Below are positions 18,435 through 28,211 of a stretch of DNA of 64,000 nt, one piece after another. The notes beneath the pieces were generated by a model that saw only the letters and a program-made list of their open reading frames with translations, had not been told where the DNA came from and did not search any database. How positions within the stretch are numbered: position 1 is the stretch's first letter; the number at the start of each line of letters is the position of its first letter. Made by a program: the position numbers and the translations under genes. This stretch comes from Microbacteriaceae bacterium (lineage in GTDB: Bacteria; Actinomycetota; Actinomycetes; Actinomycetales; Microbacteriaceae): assembly GCA_004297935.1 (NCBI GenBank), contig SCRE01000021.1, forward strand, positions 62,001 to 126,000, read 5' to 3'.

Positions 18435-19664
18435 TCAGTCCGTGAGTGCAGGCACCGTGCGCGGCCGAACCACCAACCAGAGCACGACGACTGAGATCAA
18501 CGACGTTCCGATCATCACGGCGCCCATCGGAGCCGCGTTGCTCACGCCGAGGATACCGACGATCGGCGAGATGATCCCGGCCATGCCGAAGTTGACGGCG
18601 CCCAGCAGCGACGCCGCGGTGCCCGCCTCGTGCTCGTGCGTGTTGAGTCCGAGAACCTGGATGCACGGGAAGCTGAAACCGCAACATGCGATGAAGAACC
18701 ACAGGGGGATCAGGATGCCCCACAGGCCGGCGCCTGCGATGTCCAGCACCACGATCGTCGCGCCGAGCATCAGCATCGCGGCGGTCGTCCCGACCAGGAT
18801 CCATTGCGGACCGAGATATTTCGTCAAACGGGCACTGGCCTGCACGCCGAACACGACGCCCAACGAGTTGACCGCGAAGAGCAGCCCGTACTGCTGCGCG
18901 TCGAATGCGTAAACCTGCTGGAACAGGAACGGCGATGCCGAGAGATACGCGAACAAACCGCTGAAGGTCATGCCACCCACGATGGCTGTGCCGACGAACA
19001 CACGGTCGGTGAGCACCGCACGGTAGCGGTCCCGCAGAGTCGAGTGCCCGGCATCCTGCCGCCGTTCGGCCGGGCGGGTCTCTACGATGAAGAACCAGAC
19101 GGCCGACAGTACGACGGCACCGTAACCGGCGAGGACCCAGAAGATGCCTCGCCACGGCATGATCGAGAGCAACTGCGATCCGATCACGGGAGCCAGCACC
19201 GGCGCGAGTCCGCTGACGAGGGCAAGGCGGGACAGCATCCGCACCAGGGGGCGTCCGCCGAACAGATCGCGCACCATCGCCATCGCGACCACACCGCCGG
19301 CAGCCGCGCCGAACCCTTGCAGAATCCGAAAAACCGCCAGCCAGGCGATGTCGGGAGACAACGCAGCACCCGTCGACGAAGCGATATGCAGCCCGGTCGC
19401 CAGAATCAGCGGCAATCGACGCCCCACCTTGTCACTCCAGGGCCCGACCAGCAACTGGCCGACCGCGAAGCCGACGGTGGTTCCGGTGAGCGTGAGCTGA
19501 ATCGCCGCCGCCGACACGTGCATATCGCCCTCGAGCACCGGGAACGCGGGCAGATACAGGTCGATCGTGAACGGGCCGAGCGCCGTGAGAGCGCCGAGCA
19601 CCAGAATATAGACGAGTCGTTCGCGACCGGAGAGCGAGTCTCCCGGATGGGCAACGGTAGTCAC
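18435..19664 (-). CDS. Bcr/CflA-type multidrug efflux MFS transporter
   Basis: A 12-helix major facilitator of about 409 residues. Motif A-like GPWSDKVGRRLPL lies between helices 2 and 3, and GPFTIDLYLPAFP in helix 1 is the mark of the Bcr/CflA drug:H+ antiporter group. The GTG at 19664 places the start right before helix 1, with AAGGA 11 bases upstream; the open frame runs further but through a repeat-derived stretch that is unlikely to be translated. Expected to export small hydrophobic compounds. Confidence 0.88.
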   Translation of the reverse strand: MTTVAHPGDSLSGRERLVYILVLGALTALGPFTIDLYLPAFPVLEGDMHVSAAAIQLTLTGTTVGFAVGQLLVGPWSDKVGRRLPLILATGLHIASSTGAALSPDIAWLAVFRILQGFGAAAGGVVAMAMVRDLFGGRPLVRMLSRLALVSGLAPVLAPVIGSQLLSIMPWRGIFWVLAGYGAVVLSAVWFFIVETRPAERRQDAGHSTLRDRYRAVLTDRVFVGTAIVGGMTFSGLFAYLSASPFLFQQVYAFDAQQYGLLFAVNSLGVVFGVQASARLTKYLGPQWILVGTTAAMLMLGATIVVLDIAGAGLWGILIPLWFFIACCGFSFPCIQVLGLNTHEHEAGTAASLLGAVNFGMAGIISPIVGILGVSNAAPMGAVMIGTSLISVVVLWLVVRPRTVPALTD

Positions 19665-19816
19665 GAAGCGTGTAATCCTTGTGTGAAAGTTAAAAGTCAG
19701 TGCGGCGAAGTCAGTGCGGTGCCGTCGGCGCGGGGCCGTCGTTGTTGTGCCGCCGGTGCGGGGCCGTCGGCGCAGAACGGCCGACTCCGTAACGGTGTCG
19801 ACTCCAGGTCGTCGCT

Positions 19817-19884
19817 GAACCGGCTCCGTCCCAGAACCGACTCCGTGCCAGAACCGGCTCCGTCCCAGAACCGGCTCGGTGTCG
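19817..19884. repeat. 17-bp tandem repeat, four copies
   Basis: Four units based on GAACCGGCTCCGTCCCA lie in the leader of the MFS gene. Immediately downstream (about 19705-19785) is a second, more degenerate G/C-rich array with GTGC and GCCGTCGGCGC words. The interval 19665-19933 holds no gene. Confidence 0.85.
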
Positions 19885-19933
19885 AATCGATTCGACGCGA
19901 ACCGATCAAGCATAGCGGACAACGCGCCGCACG

Positions 19934-21115
19934 CTATCGCATCGGCGCGAATGCCGCCGGATCGGCCAGCAGCGGCGCGAACGCCAGTTCCGCTGCGCCG
20001 ATCATCAGCAGATCGCGGCCGAGCTCGGCGCGCACTATGCGCAAGTGTTCGCCGGATGCCGCCAGCGCCGTTCCCAGGACAAGCTCGCGCAAGCGCCCCG
20101 GCGCCGCGGCGACCAGCGCGCCGAGGAATCCGCCCAACACGATCAGCTGCGGATTGAAGATATTGGTCGCGTTGCGCACGGACACGGCAAGAAAGCCCAG
20201 CTGTCGTTCGATCTCATCGCGCACCGCGGGCGAATCGGATGCAGCGAGCGCCTGTTCGAGTCCCTCGCCGTCCGCGCTCTCCCGGCCCAGCACGGTGAGA
20301 AGGGACCGCTGATTGACCTCGGTCTCGAGACATCCGATCGCACCGCAGTGGCAACGCACCCCGGAGCTGTTGACCAGGGTGTGGCCGAGTTCCCCGGCAT
20401 AGCCGGCCAATCCGGTCAATGTGCGGCCGTCGGCGATCACTCCGCCGCCGATGCCGCTCGCGCCGCCGTTGAGGTACACGAGGTCGCTCACTCCGCGTCC
20501 GGCGCCGAACAGTCGCTCCGCGTTCGCGCCGAGGTTCGCGTCGTTGGCGGCGACAACGGGGAGCCCGGTCAATTCGCGCAATTGCTCGGTGAACGGCTCG
20601 TCGACCCAATTCAAGTGCGGGGCAAGGCGCACCAAGCCGTCGCTGCGGCGTACCAACCCCGGCACCGCAACGCCGATGGCCTTCGGTGCAGCACCAAGAT
20701 CGGCACGCATGTCGTCGATGACCCCGGCTGCGATGCGCGCCGCTTCCGGGGAACCGACGGGCGCGGGCGTGGCATGGCGCACCCGGCGCTGCACCCGCGC
20801 GTCGAGGCCGACCAGGCCGACCGTCACGGCGTCGATCTCCGGATTGACCGCGAGCGCGGTGATCGCGGCGTTGGCGGCGACGACGGGGCTGGGCCGCCCG
20901 ACGCGGTTGCTGGCATCCGGTTCGCCCTCGCTCGCCAGTCCGAGGTCGGCGAGTTCGGCGACCAGTGCTCCGATCGTCGACCGGTTCAGCCCCGTGGCGG
21001 CGGTGAGTGCTGCGCGCGACGACGGTCCTTGCCGATGCACGAGACCGAGCACGGTCGACAGATTGTGCTGTCGAATGCTGTCGAGATTGTTCCCTCTGCC
21101 GGTCGGTGCTGCCAC
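19934..21115 (-). CDS. ROK-family transcriptional regulator
   Basis: A winged helix at the N-terminus (GPSSRAALTAATGLNRSTI) is fused to a sugar-kinase-like ROK domain with GVAVPGLV, the NDANLGANAE motif, LNGGASGIGGG and the zinc motif CHCGAIGCLE. Such NagC/XylR-type proteins repress sugar genes and respond to a sugar or sugar phosphate. The start is a GTG without a clear ribosome site. It lies next to the Gfo/ThuA pair and is on the same strand, so those genes or the xylose genes are plausible targets. Confidence 0.92.
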   Translation of the reverse strand: MAAPTGRGNNLDSIRQHNLSTVLGLVHRQGPSSRAALTAATGLNRSTIGALVAELADLGLASEGEPDASNRVGRPSPVVAANAAITALAVNPEIDAVTVGLVGLDARVQRRVRHATPAPVGSPEAARIAAGVIDDMRADLGAAPKAIGVAVPGLVRRSDGLVRLAPHLNWVDEPFTEQLRELTGLPVVAANDANLGANAERLFGAGRGVSDLVYLNGGASGIGGGVIADGRTLTGLAGYAGELGHTLVNSSGVRCHCGAIGCLETEVNQRSLLTVLGRESADGEGLEQALAASDSPAVRDEIERQLGFLAVSVRNATNIFNPQLIVLGGFLGALVAAAPGRLRELVLGTALAASGEHLRIVRAELGRDLLMIGAAELAFAPLLADPAAFAPMR

Positions 21116-21196
21116 GCTCGGCAGCCTAGTCCGGCCGACGCACGGAGGGGGAAACCCGACAGGTCCGGGGGCGCTGCCCCGGCGATCCCGAACCTG

Positions 21197-22324
21197 CTAC
21201 CAGCTCTCCGGTCGTACGCCGAGAGGAACGGCGGCGGGGCGTTCCGCCGTGCTGGTGAGCTCGATCACACGGTGTTCGTGACCGGCGCTCAGCACGGCAT
21301 CCATGATCTCGAGCACGTGGAACGCAAGTTCACCTGAGGCGCGGTGCGGGCGATCAGTCGCGATCGCGCGAGCCATGTCCGCCAGGCCGAATCCTCGTCC
21401 GGCGTCGGCGTAACCGCCGGCGACGGGAACGGCGTGCCACTCGGGTTCCTCGGTCGTCCAGACCTCGACCGGGTCGGAGAACCGATTCGGGTCGGGTACG
21501 GCAATGGTGCCGGCGGTCCCGTACACCTCGAACAACGGCGTCCGCGACGCCCAGATCTCGAAGCTGACCGTGACCGTGGAGGTCACGCCAGTGGCATGCT
21601 CGAGAATCGCGCTGACATGGGTGTCGACATCGACAGGGATCATTGTGCCGGCGGCGGGTCCGGTCGCAATGGTGCGTTCGCGGCTGGATCGTGTGGCGAC
21701 TCCGGATACGCGTACGACCGGGCCGAACAGCGTGACCAGGCTGGTCAGATAGTACGGCGCCATATCGAGCAGCGGGCCACCGCCGGGCTGGTAGTAGAAC
21801 GCGGGCGCCGGATGCCACCGCTCGTGTCCGGGCGAGGCCCATTGCACCGATGCCGCGACCGGGTCGCCGATCGCGCCGGAATCGAGCACCGCCCGCGCAG
21901 TCTGCACGCCTGTGCCCAGCACCGTGTCCGGCGCGCTACCGACGCGAAGCCCGCGGGCGGCCGCGAGTTCGAGCATCGGCGTCGCCTCCTCCGGGGTCAA
22001 CGCGAGCGGTTTCTCGGCGAACACGTGCTTGCCCGCCGCAAGTGCGCGCATCCCGATCTCGACATGCGCCGCCGGAATGGTCAGATTCAAGACGGCGTCG
22101 ATCCGCGGATCCGCGAGCAGCACATCGACGCTGAGTGCCTCGACGCCCTGTTCGGCAGCGACCTCGGCGGCGCGCGACTCATTCAGGTCAGCGACGGCGA
22201 GCAGGCGCAGCCCAGGCAGTTTGGGCAACTCAGCGAAATACTGCGCACTGATGGTGCCGACACCGATCACTCCGATGTTGAGCGGGCGACTGTTCAGCGG
22301 GCTGCTGTTCAGCGGGCTGCCCAC
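21197..22324 (-). CDS. Gfo/Idh/MocA family oxidoreductase
   Basis: NAD(P)-dependent sugar oxidoreductase of 375 residues. The Rossmann motif IGVIGVGTISAQY is followed by the family signature AGKHVFAEKPLA and a C-terminal alpha/beta domain with GGGPLLDMAPYYL. The GTG start at 22324 has GAGAGAGGCC upstream and overlaps the end of the ThuA-like gene by 16 bases, implying translational coupling. The first 15 residues come from a 15-bp repeat and read as a PLNS repeat. The pairing with ThuA recalls the rhizobial ThuA/ThuB pair for 3-keto-disaccharides; the actual substrate is unknown. Confidence 0.88.
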   Translation of the reverse strand: MGSPLNSSPLNSRPLNIGVIGVGTISAQYFAELPKLPGLRLLAVADLNESRAAEVAAEQGVEALSVDVLLADPRIDAVLNLTIPAAHVEIGMRALAAGKHVFAEKPLALTPEEATPMLELAAARGLRVGSAPDTVLGTGVQTARAVLDSGAIGDPVAASVQWASPGHERWHPAPAFYYQPGGGPLLDMAPYYLTSLVTLFGPVVRVSGVATRSSRERTIATGPAAGTMIPVDVDTHVSAILEHATGVTSTVTVSFEIWASRTPLFEVYGTAGTIAVPDPNRFSDPVEVWTTEEPEWHAVPVAGGYADAGRGFGLADMARAIATDRPHRASGELAFHVLEIMDAVLSAGHEHRVIELTSTAERPAAVPLGVRPESW

Positions 22325-22325
22325 A
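22281..22325. repeat. 15-bp in-frame tandem repeat, three copies
   Basis: Units based on AGCGGGCTGCTGTTC span the ThuA stop codon and the beginning of the next gene. On the minus strand they encode the repeated S/PLNS residues at the start of the Gfo/Idh/MocA protein. Confidence 0.8.
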
Positions 22326-23016
22326 GCAGGCCTCTCTCCACGATCCTGCGCACGTTCGGGTTGTCGAGAACCTCGAGGCGGTGCCCCGGCGCCGAGACGA
22401 AGATCCGCCCCTTCCCCCACTGCCTGGTCCACACGGCAGGAGCGGTGACCGGACGGTTCCAGGCATCCCACGGCCTCACCGACTGCGTGGTGGTCGCCAG
22501 CACATCGTTGTATGAGTCGCTCAGCACCCAGTACTGCTCGGTGACGAGATCGAAGTCCTCGATGCCCGCCGTGATCGGATGCGTCTTGCCGAGTTCTGTG
22601 ATGTGCACCGTGTAGGGAATGTAGTTGTCCGACTGCTCCCCGGTGCGCTCCGCAGGATCCTTGCCCGCGTGGTGCGCGAACTGGCCGCCGATCATGTGCA
22701 GGTAGTCAGCGTTGTTCCGGTACGAGTCCGCGATGCCGCCATGCCATCCGCCGAGACCTGTGCCGTTCAGAACGGCCTGCTGCAGGCCGGCGAACTCGTC
22801 TTTCTCGATGGTCGACATCGTCACGATCTGCAGGATCAGGTCGACGGTCGCAAGGTATTCGACGTCCGTATAGATCGCGGTCGATTCTTCGACACGCACG
22901 GTGAAGCCATTGCGCTCGAGAAACGGAATCATCGATTCGGTGGTTTCGACGGGCTGGTGCCCGTCCCATCCGCCGCGCACGATCAGAGCGTTTCGGGGCC
23001 GAATATCCGAGGTCAT
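22309..23016 (-). CDS. ThuA-like domain protein
   Basis: A 235-residue protein of the ThuA/glutamine-amidotransferase-like fold. Key segments are ALIVRGGWDGHQPVE, LNGTGLGGWHGGIADSY (the nucleophile-elbow position lacks a cysteine), GKTHPITAGIEDF and VWTRQWGKGRIFVSAPGH. ThuA homologues occur in trehalose and 3-keto-sugar utilisation operons. It overlaps the Gfo/Idh/MocA gene downstream and follows the TIM-barrel gene by 73 bases, so 25269 to 21197 can be read as one transcript. Confidence 0.9.
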   Translation of the reverse strand: MTSDIRPRNALIVRGGWDGHQPVETTESMIPFLERNGFTVRVEESTAIYTDVEYLATVDLILQIVTMSTIEKDEFAGLQQAVLNGTGLGGWHGGIADSYRNNADYLHMIGGQFAHHAGKDPAERTGEQSDNYIPYTVHITELGKTHPITAGIEDFDLVTEQYWVLSDSYNDVLATTTQSVRPWDAWNRPVTAPAVWTRQWGKGRIFVSAPGHRLEVLDNPNVRRIVERGLLWAAR

Positions 23017-23089
23017 AGTTGCTTTCTTCTGCTTGTGTCCGCTGAGTTCCCTGCCGCACGGCGCGGCCGAATGCCGCTGCGAACGGACG

Positions 23090-24091
23090 TCATCTCGTGC
23101 TGAATGCGGCGTCGAAGGCAGCGCCTGGTGCGTCGAACGCGAACCGTTTGACGAAGTCGAGGGCTTCGGGGGCGCCGACCAGCCGGTCCATGCCGGCGTC
23201 TTCCCACTCGACCGAGAGCGGGCCTTGGTAGTCGATCGAGTTCAGCATGCGGAACGCGTTCTCCCACGGCACGTCGCCGTGGCCGGTCGAGATGAAGTCC
23301 CAGCCGCGGCGCGGATCCGCCCACGCCAGGTGCGAGGAGAGGCGCCCGTTGCGGCCGTTGGTCATCCGTTTCTTCGTGTCTTTGACGTGCACGTTGTAGA
23401 TCCGGTCGCGGAAGTCCCAGAGGAAACTGACCGGGTCGATGTCCTGCCAGACCATGTGGCTCGGGTCCCAGTTCAGCCCGAATGCCTCCCGGTGCCCGAT
23501 CGCCTCGAGCGTTTGCACGGTTGTCCAGTAGTCGTAGGCGATCTCAGACGGGTGCACCTCGTGCGCGAACCGCACCCCGACCTGATCGAACACGTCGAGG
23601 ATCGGGTTCCACCGGTCTGCGAAATCCTGGTACCCGGCATCGACCATCGCCTGCGAGGCCGGCGGGAACATCGCCACGTACTTCCAGATCGAGGACCCGG
23701 TGAACCCGGTGACCGTCTTCACCCCCAGCCTCGCCGCCAGGCGCGCCGTGTTCTTCAGCTCCTCGGCGGCACGCTGACGCACACCCTCCGGGTCACCGTC
23801 GCCCCACACCCGGTCGCTGAGAATGCCGCGGTGCCGCTGATCGATCGGATCATCGCACACCGCCTGACCCTTCAGATGGTTGGAGATCGCCCAGACGCGG
23901 AGGCCATTCTGCTCCAGCACGGCCTTCTTGCCTGAGACGTACTCGTCGTCGTCCCAGCGCCACGGGTCCAGGTGATCGCCCCAGCAGGCGATCTCCAGAC
24001 CGTCGTAACCCCAGCCGCCGGCCAGCTCGGCGACCTTCTCGAACGGCAGGTCGGCCCACTGGCCGGTGAACAACGTGATCGGACGGGTCAA
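23090..24091 (-). CDS. Sugar phosphate isomerase/epimerase-type TIM-barrel protein
   Basis: A 333-residue AP-endonuclease-2-fold TIM barrel. Metal-site residues are visible in [34 protein letters not shown] and [10 protein letters not shown]. The start is a TTG at 24091 that overlaps the preceding stop codon as TTGA; a long AAGGAGGAG site lies just upstream, which leaves little doubt. The partner upstream is a Gfo/Idh/MocA enzyme. Proteins of this type act on sugars and on 3-keto-glycosides; the reaction here is not known. Confidence 0.88.
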   Translation of the reverse strand: MTRPITLFTGQWADLPFEKVAELAGGWGYDGLEIACWGDHLDPWRWDDDEYVSGKKAVLEQNGLRVWAISNHLKGQAVCDDPIDQRHRGILSDRVWGDGDPEGVRQRAAEELKNTARLAARLGVKTVTGFTGSSIWKYVAMFPPASQAMVDAGYQDFADRWNPILDVFDQVGVRFAHEVHPSEIAYDYWTTVQTLEAIGHREAFGLNWDPSHMVWQDIDPVSFLWDFRDRIYNVHVKDTKKRMTNGRNGRLSSHLAWADPRRGWDFISTGHGDVPWENAFRMLNSIDYQGPLSVEWEDAGMDRLVGAPEALDFVKRFAFDAPGAAFDAAFSTR

Positions 24092-25269
24092 CGGTCTCCT
24101 CCTTCTATTTGTGTCCACACGCTCGCGGCTGCTGCGCTGGCCTCGATCGAGGCGAGCACCCGCTGCACCTGCAGACCGTCCGCGAACGACGGCCGCGGTT
24201 GCCTGCCGGCCGCGATGTCCGCCAGCAGGTCGTTGACCTGGTGCGAGAACGGATGTTCGTAGCCGATCGCGTGCCCGGTCGGCCACCAAGCAGACATGTA
24301 CGGATGCTCCGGCTCGGTCACCAGGATCCGTCGGAACCCCTGCAACCCGGCCTGATCGGTGCGATCGTAGAACTCGAGCTCGTTCATCCGTTCCAGATCG
24401 AACGCGATCGCACCGTCTGAGCCGCTGAACTCGAGCCGGAACGCGTTCTTGCGTCCCGTCGCATACCGGGTCGCCTCGAACGAACCCAGCGCGCCGCCGG
24501 AAAGCCGGGCGGTGAACAGGGCCACATCGTCGACGGTGACCTTGCCGCGCTCGCTTGAGGCCGTGCCGCCGAGCCCGATCGACTCGCCCAACAGCGGACG
24601 CTCGGTGACCAACGTCTGGAGCGTGCCGCTGACACCGGTGATGCACTGCCCGGCGATGAACTGCACCGCATCGATCGCGTGCGCGCCGATATCTCCCAGC
24701 GAACCGGACCCGGCCGACGCCTTGTCGAGGCGCCACGTCATCGGCCCCTCGGCATCCACTAACCAGTCCTGCAGGTACGCAGCCCGCACCTGACGCAGCT
24801 GACCGATTCGACCCGCAGCGACCAGGTCCCGGGCGAACGCGATCGCCGGCACCCGACGGTAACTGAACCCGACCGTCGCGAACACGCCACGCTTCGCAGC
24901 ACGCTCGGCCGCCGCGCTCATCGCTTCCGCCTCCGCGACCGTGTTCGCCAACGGCTTCTCACACAGAACATGCTTGCCCGCCTCCAGCGCAGCAATCGCG
25001 ATCTCGACATGCGAGGCACCGGGGCTGCAGATATCGACCAGGGCGATGTCATCGCGCCCGACAGCGCGGCGCCAATCGGTCTCCGCTTCCGCCCAGCCGA
25101 AACGCTCGGCCGCAGCCGCGACCCGCGACCGATCCCGCCCGACGATCACCGACATCCGCGGATCGTATGGCAGGTCGAAGAACCGCGGCGCAACACGCCA
25201 CGCCTGCGAATGCGCCGCACCCATGAAACCATACCCGACCATCGCAACGCCGAGCGAAGGGTGACTCAT
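24088..25269 (-). CDS. Gfo/Idh/MocA family oxidoreductase
   Basis: A 393-residue NAD(P)-dependent oxidoreductase: Rossmann motif [17 protein letters not shown], the [15 protein letters not shown] signature and [17 protein letters not shown] in the substrate domain, with the catalytic Lys in EKP and His in the last motif. AAGGAGT precedes the ATG. It is the first gene of the unit that continues with the TIM barrel (TTGA overlap), ThuA-like and second Gfo genes. Typical of inositol or 3-keto-sugar metabolism. Confidence 0.9.
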   Translation of the reverse strand: MSHPSLGVAMVGYGFMGAAHSQAWRVAPRFFDLPYDPRMSVIVGRDRSRVAAAAERFGWAEAETDWRRAVGRDDIALVDICSPGASHVEIAIAALEAGKHVLCEKPLANTVAEAEAMSAAAERAAKRGVFATVGFSYRRVPAIAFARDLVAAGRIGQLRQVRAAYLQDWLVDAEGPMTWRLDKASAGSGSLGDIGAHAIDAVQFIAGQCITGVSGTLQTLVTERPLLGESIGLGGTASSERGKVTVDDVALFTARLSGGALGSFEATRYATGRKNAFRLEFSGSDGAIAFDLERMNELEFYDRTDQAGLQGFRRILVTEPEHPYMSAWWPTGHAIGYEHPFSHQVNDLLADIAAGRQPRPSFADGLQVQRVLASIEASAAAASVWTQIEGGDR

Positions 25270-25468
25270 TGTTTGCGGACTCCTTCGTCTGGTGGGCCTT
25301 CAGCTGTGAAATCATCGGTTTCCTGATCGGCGAGCGCACGCATCACGACGACCGCTTGTCTGAGTTCACGCTAGCCCCAATGCCCGAATCAGCGCAAGTT
25401 TTAGATGCGAATCAAGAAACATATCGCTTGCGATCTCGAAAAGGCGCGTATCCGGCCGCCTCCACCGG

Positions 25469-25510
25469 GTGCCGCGAGGTCAGTGCCGCGAGGTCAGTGC
25501 CGCGGGGCCG
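25469..25510. repeat. 14-bp tandem repeat across the LacI stop codon
   Basis: Two identical GTGCCGCGAGGTCA units followed by a third, partly diverged one. The array contains the LacI stop codon (25494-25496), and each full unit carries a TGA on the minus strand, so changes in copy number could alter the C-terminus only slightly. About 35 bases before it, 25423-25434 reads ATCGCTTGCGAT, a short inverted repeat. Confidence 0.75.
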
Positions 25511-26516
25511 CGGTGCTGCTGCGCACGATCAGGTTCGTCGCCAGATCCAGCCGAACGGTGCTGCGTTCCGGGTCGTTGCGCAGCGCCAGCACCAGGTGCA
25601 CGGCCTGTTCCGCCATCTCTTTCAACGGCTGATGCACCGTGGTCAATTGCGGCCCGACCCAGCTTGCGGACGGCACGTCGTCGTAGCCGACGACCGACAC
25701 GTCTTCCGGGATGCCCAGTCCGAGCGAGCGGGCCGCTTGATACACCCCGAATGCCTGCAGATCGTTCCCGGTGAAGATCGCCGTCGGGCGATCCGGGCGC
25801 GACAGCATCCGCGTGCCCGCCTCGACGCCGTTCTCGTAGTGGAACTCCCCGATCTCGATCAGGCTCTGATCGATCGGGATGCCCGCCTCGTCCAACGCTG
25901 TGCGATAGCCGGAGAGCCGTGCGCGGGAGCACAACATGTCTGTGGGGCCTGTGATGATGCCGATCCGGCGGTGACCGAGTTCCACGAGGTGGCGTGTCGC
26001 CATGAGTCCGCCCGACCAGTTCGCAGTGCCGACCGATGCGACGTCAGGCGCCGGGTCGCCCGCGGGATCCACGACGACGAATGGGATGCCCCTGGTGCGC
26101 ATCTGGCGTTTGTGATCCGCAGAGAGATCTGAAAACAGCAGGAGCACTCCGGCCGGCTGACGCTGAAGCACGCCGTCGATCCAATCGGCAGGGCGCGAAT
26201 GGCGGTCCCCGCTCTCGGTGAGCACGACGCTCATGCCGTTCTCGCGCGCCACCTTGTCCGCCCCCCGAATGATCTCGAGGGACCACTCGCTGTCGATGTT
26301 CTCGAACACCAGCTCGACGAGACGGCCTCGGGAGTTCTCCACGCCACGGCGACTGTATCCCGACGAATGCAACAGGTTCTCGATACGGTCGCGAACGGGC
26401 TCCGAGACTCCGGAACGACCGTTGAGCACCTTGGACACGGTCGACATCGACACCGATGCATCCCGGGCGATTTCGGCGAGTGTCGCCCGCGGAGACGAAA
26501 CCTTTTGCACACTCAT
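25494..26516 (-). CDS. LacI-family transcriptional regulator
   Basis: A 340-residue repressor. The helix-turn-helix and hinge read TLAEIARDASVSMSTVSKVL and NGRSGVSEPVRDRI, followed by a periplasmic-binding-protein-like effector domain (GVLLLFSDLS, GHRRIGIITGP, AIFTGNDLQAFG, VSVVGYDDVP). It lies between the Gfo/TIM/ThuA unit and the ABC importer operon, divergent from the latter, so both are plausible targets and a sugar is the likely inducer. Confidence 0.93.
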   Translation of the reverse strand: MSVQKVSSPRATLAEIARDASVSMSTVSKVLNGRSGVSEPVRDRIENLLHSSGYSRRGVENSRGRLVELVFENIDSEWSLEIIRGADKVARENGMSVVLTESGDRHSRPADWIDGVLQRQPAGVLLLFSDLSADHKRQMRTRGIPFVVVDPAGDPAPDVASVGTANWSGGLMATRHLVELGHRRIGIITGPTDMLCSRARLSGYRTALDEAGIPIDQSLIEIGEFHYENGVEAGTRMLSRPDRPTAIFTGNDLQAFGVYQAARSLGLGIPEDVSVVGYDDVPSASWVGPQLTTVHQPLKEMAEQAVHLVLALRNDPERSTVRLDLATNLIVRSSTAAPRH

Positions 26517-26806
26517 GGCCTAATCGTACCCATGAATCTGCCGGTCCTGGGGTTTTCTTGGCGCCGCCGGAGCATCGGCCCATCGTCCATGGCCGGCATG
26601 GACGCGCCCTCATCGGATGCCCCGAGCAGGCATCAGCTGCCTCGATTCCTGTGTCTTCGGGGGTCTGGGCGGTGGTGTTGACTTCCACGGCTTGGCGATG
26701 AATACTGAAGCCGTCGCAACGAAATATTGCTGAACAGTGAGCGACACTTGCATTCAATGTCGAATCGTGGTCGCCGGAGGCATCGGTGACTCGGAAGGAA
26801 CCTGCT
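26517..26806. promoter_or_regulatory. Divergent control region between LacI regulator and ABC importer
   Basis: No gene was found in these 290 bases. Around 26713-26745 the sequence is richer in A and T and holds GCAACGAAATATTGC, a short inverted repeat, nested in an outer GTCGC/GCGAC pair. This is a reasonable place for a LacI operator but is not a proved site. An AAGGAA ribosome site for the binding-protein gene follows at 26795. Confidence 0.4.
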
Positions 26807-28129
26807 ATGGCTTCTCAATCCACGGGTGCTTCGTTCACCCGCCGTGGCTTTATCGGACTCGCAGGTGGCGTTGCAGCCACTTCGCTCCTCGCCGCTTGTT
26901 CCAGCGGGGGTGGTGGCGGCGCCGGCAGCGGCAAGCCCATCAAATTCTGGAACATGCCGTGGGGCGGTACCGAGTTCAACCCGCTCGACAAGAAGATCAC
27001 ACTGGCCTACAAGCCGGCATCCGGTCTTCCGGCGGCCACGTATCAGGAGATCCAGTGGGCGAACTTCACCCAGACGTTCTCCTCTGCGATCGCATCGAAC
27101 ACCGGTCCGGCGGTCAGCTCCGGCGGTGGAACCCAGGCATTCCAGTTCGCCCACCAAGGCAAGATCGCCTACGCAGACAACCTGCTCGACAGCTGGAAGA
27201 AGAACGGCATCTACGACGACTTCTTCCCCGGCCTGGTCGACACGATGAAGACCGATCAAGGCTATGCTGCCGTGCCGTACAACCTCGACGTGCGCATCTC
27301 GTGGTACAACAAGGCACTGATGCAGCAGGCCGGCGTCCAGCCGCCGACCACCTGGGACGAGTACCACAACGTCTGCGCCGCGCTGAAGAAGATCGGCGTG
27401 TACGGCTTCGGTCAGGGCGCAGGCGCCGGCAACTTCACCGGCAGCCACATCCTCACGGCGTTCATGATCAACAACGGCGGGGGTCTGTTCAACGCCGACA
27501 AGAAGCCGGACTGCGTGACGCCGGAGAACATCGAGGCGATGCAGTTCGTCCTCGATCTCGTGAACAGCGGCTACTCCGACCCGGCGGCAGCCACCTACAC
27601 GAGCGCGAACGTTCAGGCGCAGTGGAAGGCGAAGAAGTTCGGCTTCGGCTGGGATGGAGCGGGTCTGCCACAGGGTGCTGTCGGAGACGTCGCCAGTGAC
27701 CTGGTGGTCGGCAGCCCACTCACCAGCCCGAGCGGCAAGAAGGGGGGCCTGTACTTCCCGAACAACATCATGATGTACAAGAACACGCCAAGCCAGAAAG
27801 GGTCCGAGGCGTTCCTCACGTACTACTACCAGAACATGAAACCGCTGTGGACGAAGAACACCGGCATCGGTCTGCCACCGCTGAAGTCCTTGACCGAGAC
27901 GACCGAGTTCAAGCAGAACGCGAACAACGTGAAGATCGTCAACGAGTGGCAGCCGATCTTCAAGACCTGGGCGGCACCGGGCGGAACCGGCCTGTTCTAC
28001 AACATCGCCAACACGGTTGACGGCACCGCCCCGATGACGAACTTCGCACAGTCGATCTTCGGCGGTAAGACGGATGCGAAGACCGCGCTGACCACGCTTC
28101 AGAACGCGATAGAAGGGTTGATGAAGTAG
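26807..28129 (+). CDS. ABC sugar-binding lipoprotein (Tat signal)
   Basis: Extracellular solute-binding protein of family 1 type, 440 residues. The signal region has a twin-arginine motif FTRRGFIG and a lipobox LLAACSS, so the mature protein is a lipoprotein secreted folded. The body carries AVPYNLDVRISWYNKAL and the usual W-rich sugar-binding surface. AAGGAA precedes the ATG at 26807. It is the first gene of an operon with two permeases. The sugar is not known; the neighbouring xylose and oxidoreductase genes suggest a plant-derived glycoside or xylo-oligosaccharide. Confidence 0.93.
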   Translation: MASQSTGASFTRRGFIGLAGGVAATSLLAACSSGGGGGAGSGKPIKFWNMPWGGTEFNPLDKKITLAYKPASGLPAATYQEIQWANFTQTFSSAIASNTGPAVSSGGGTQAFQFAHQGKIAYADNLLDSWKKNGIYDDFFPGLVDTMKTDQGYAAVPYNLDVRISWYNKALMQQAGVQPPTTWDEYHNVCAALKKIGVYGFGQGAGAGNFTGSHILTAFMINNGGGLFNADKKPDCVTPENIEAMQFVLDLVNSGYSDPAAATYTSANVQAQWKAKKFGFGWDGAGLPQGAVGDVASDLVVGSPLTSPSGKKGGLYFPNNIMMYKNTPSQKGSEAFLTYYYQNMKPLWTKNTGIGLPPLKSLTETTEFKQNANNVKIVNEWQPIFKTWAAPGGTGLFYNIANTVDGTAPMTNFAQSIFGGKTDAKTALTTLQNAIEGLMK

Positions 28130-28211
28130 CAGCAACTCGATCCGGGTGGGCACCGGCATCGGCCGCGCCCACCCGCTCGCATCAGTGGGACGACCTTCGA
28201 AGGAGAAGCAG

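Noticed and set aside
18630-20312. Long plus-strand open frame across the MFS gene and the repeat array
   Set aside because: It runs antisense to the transporter and the ROK gene, has a biased composition and no domain; the tandem repeats keep it open by chance.
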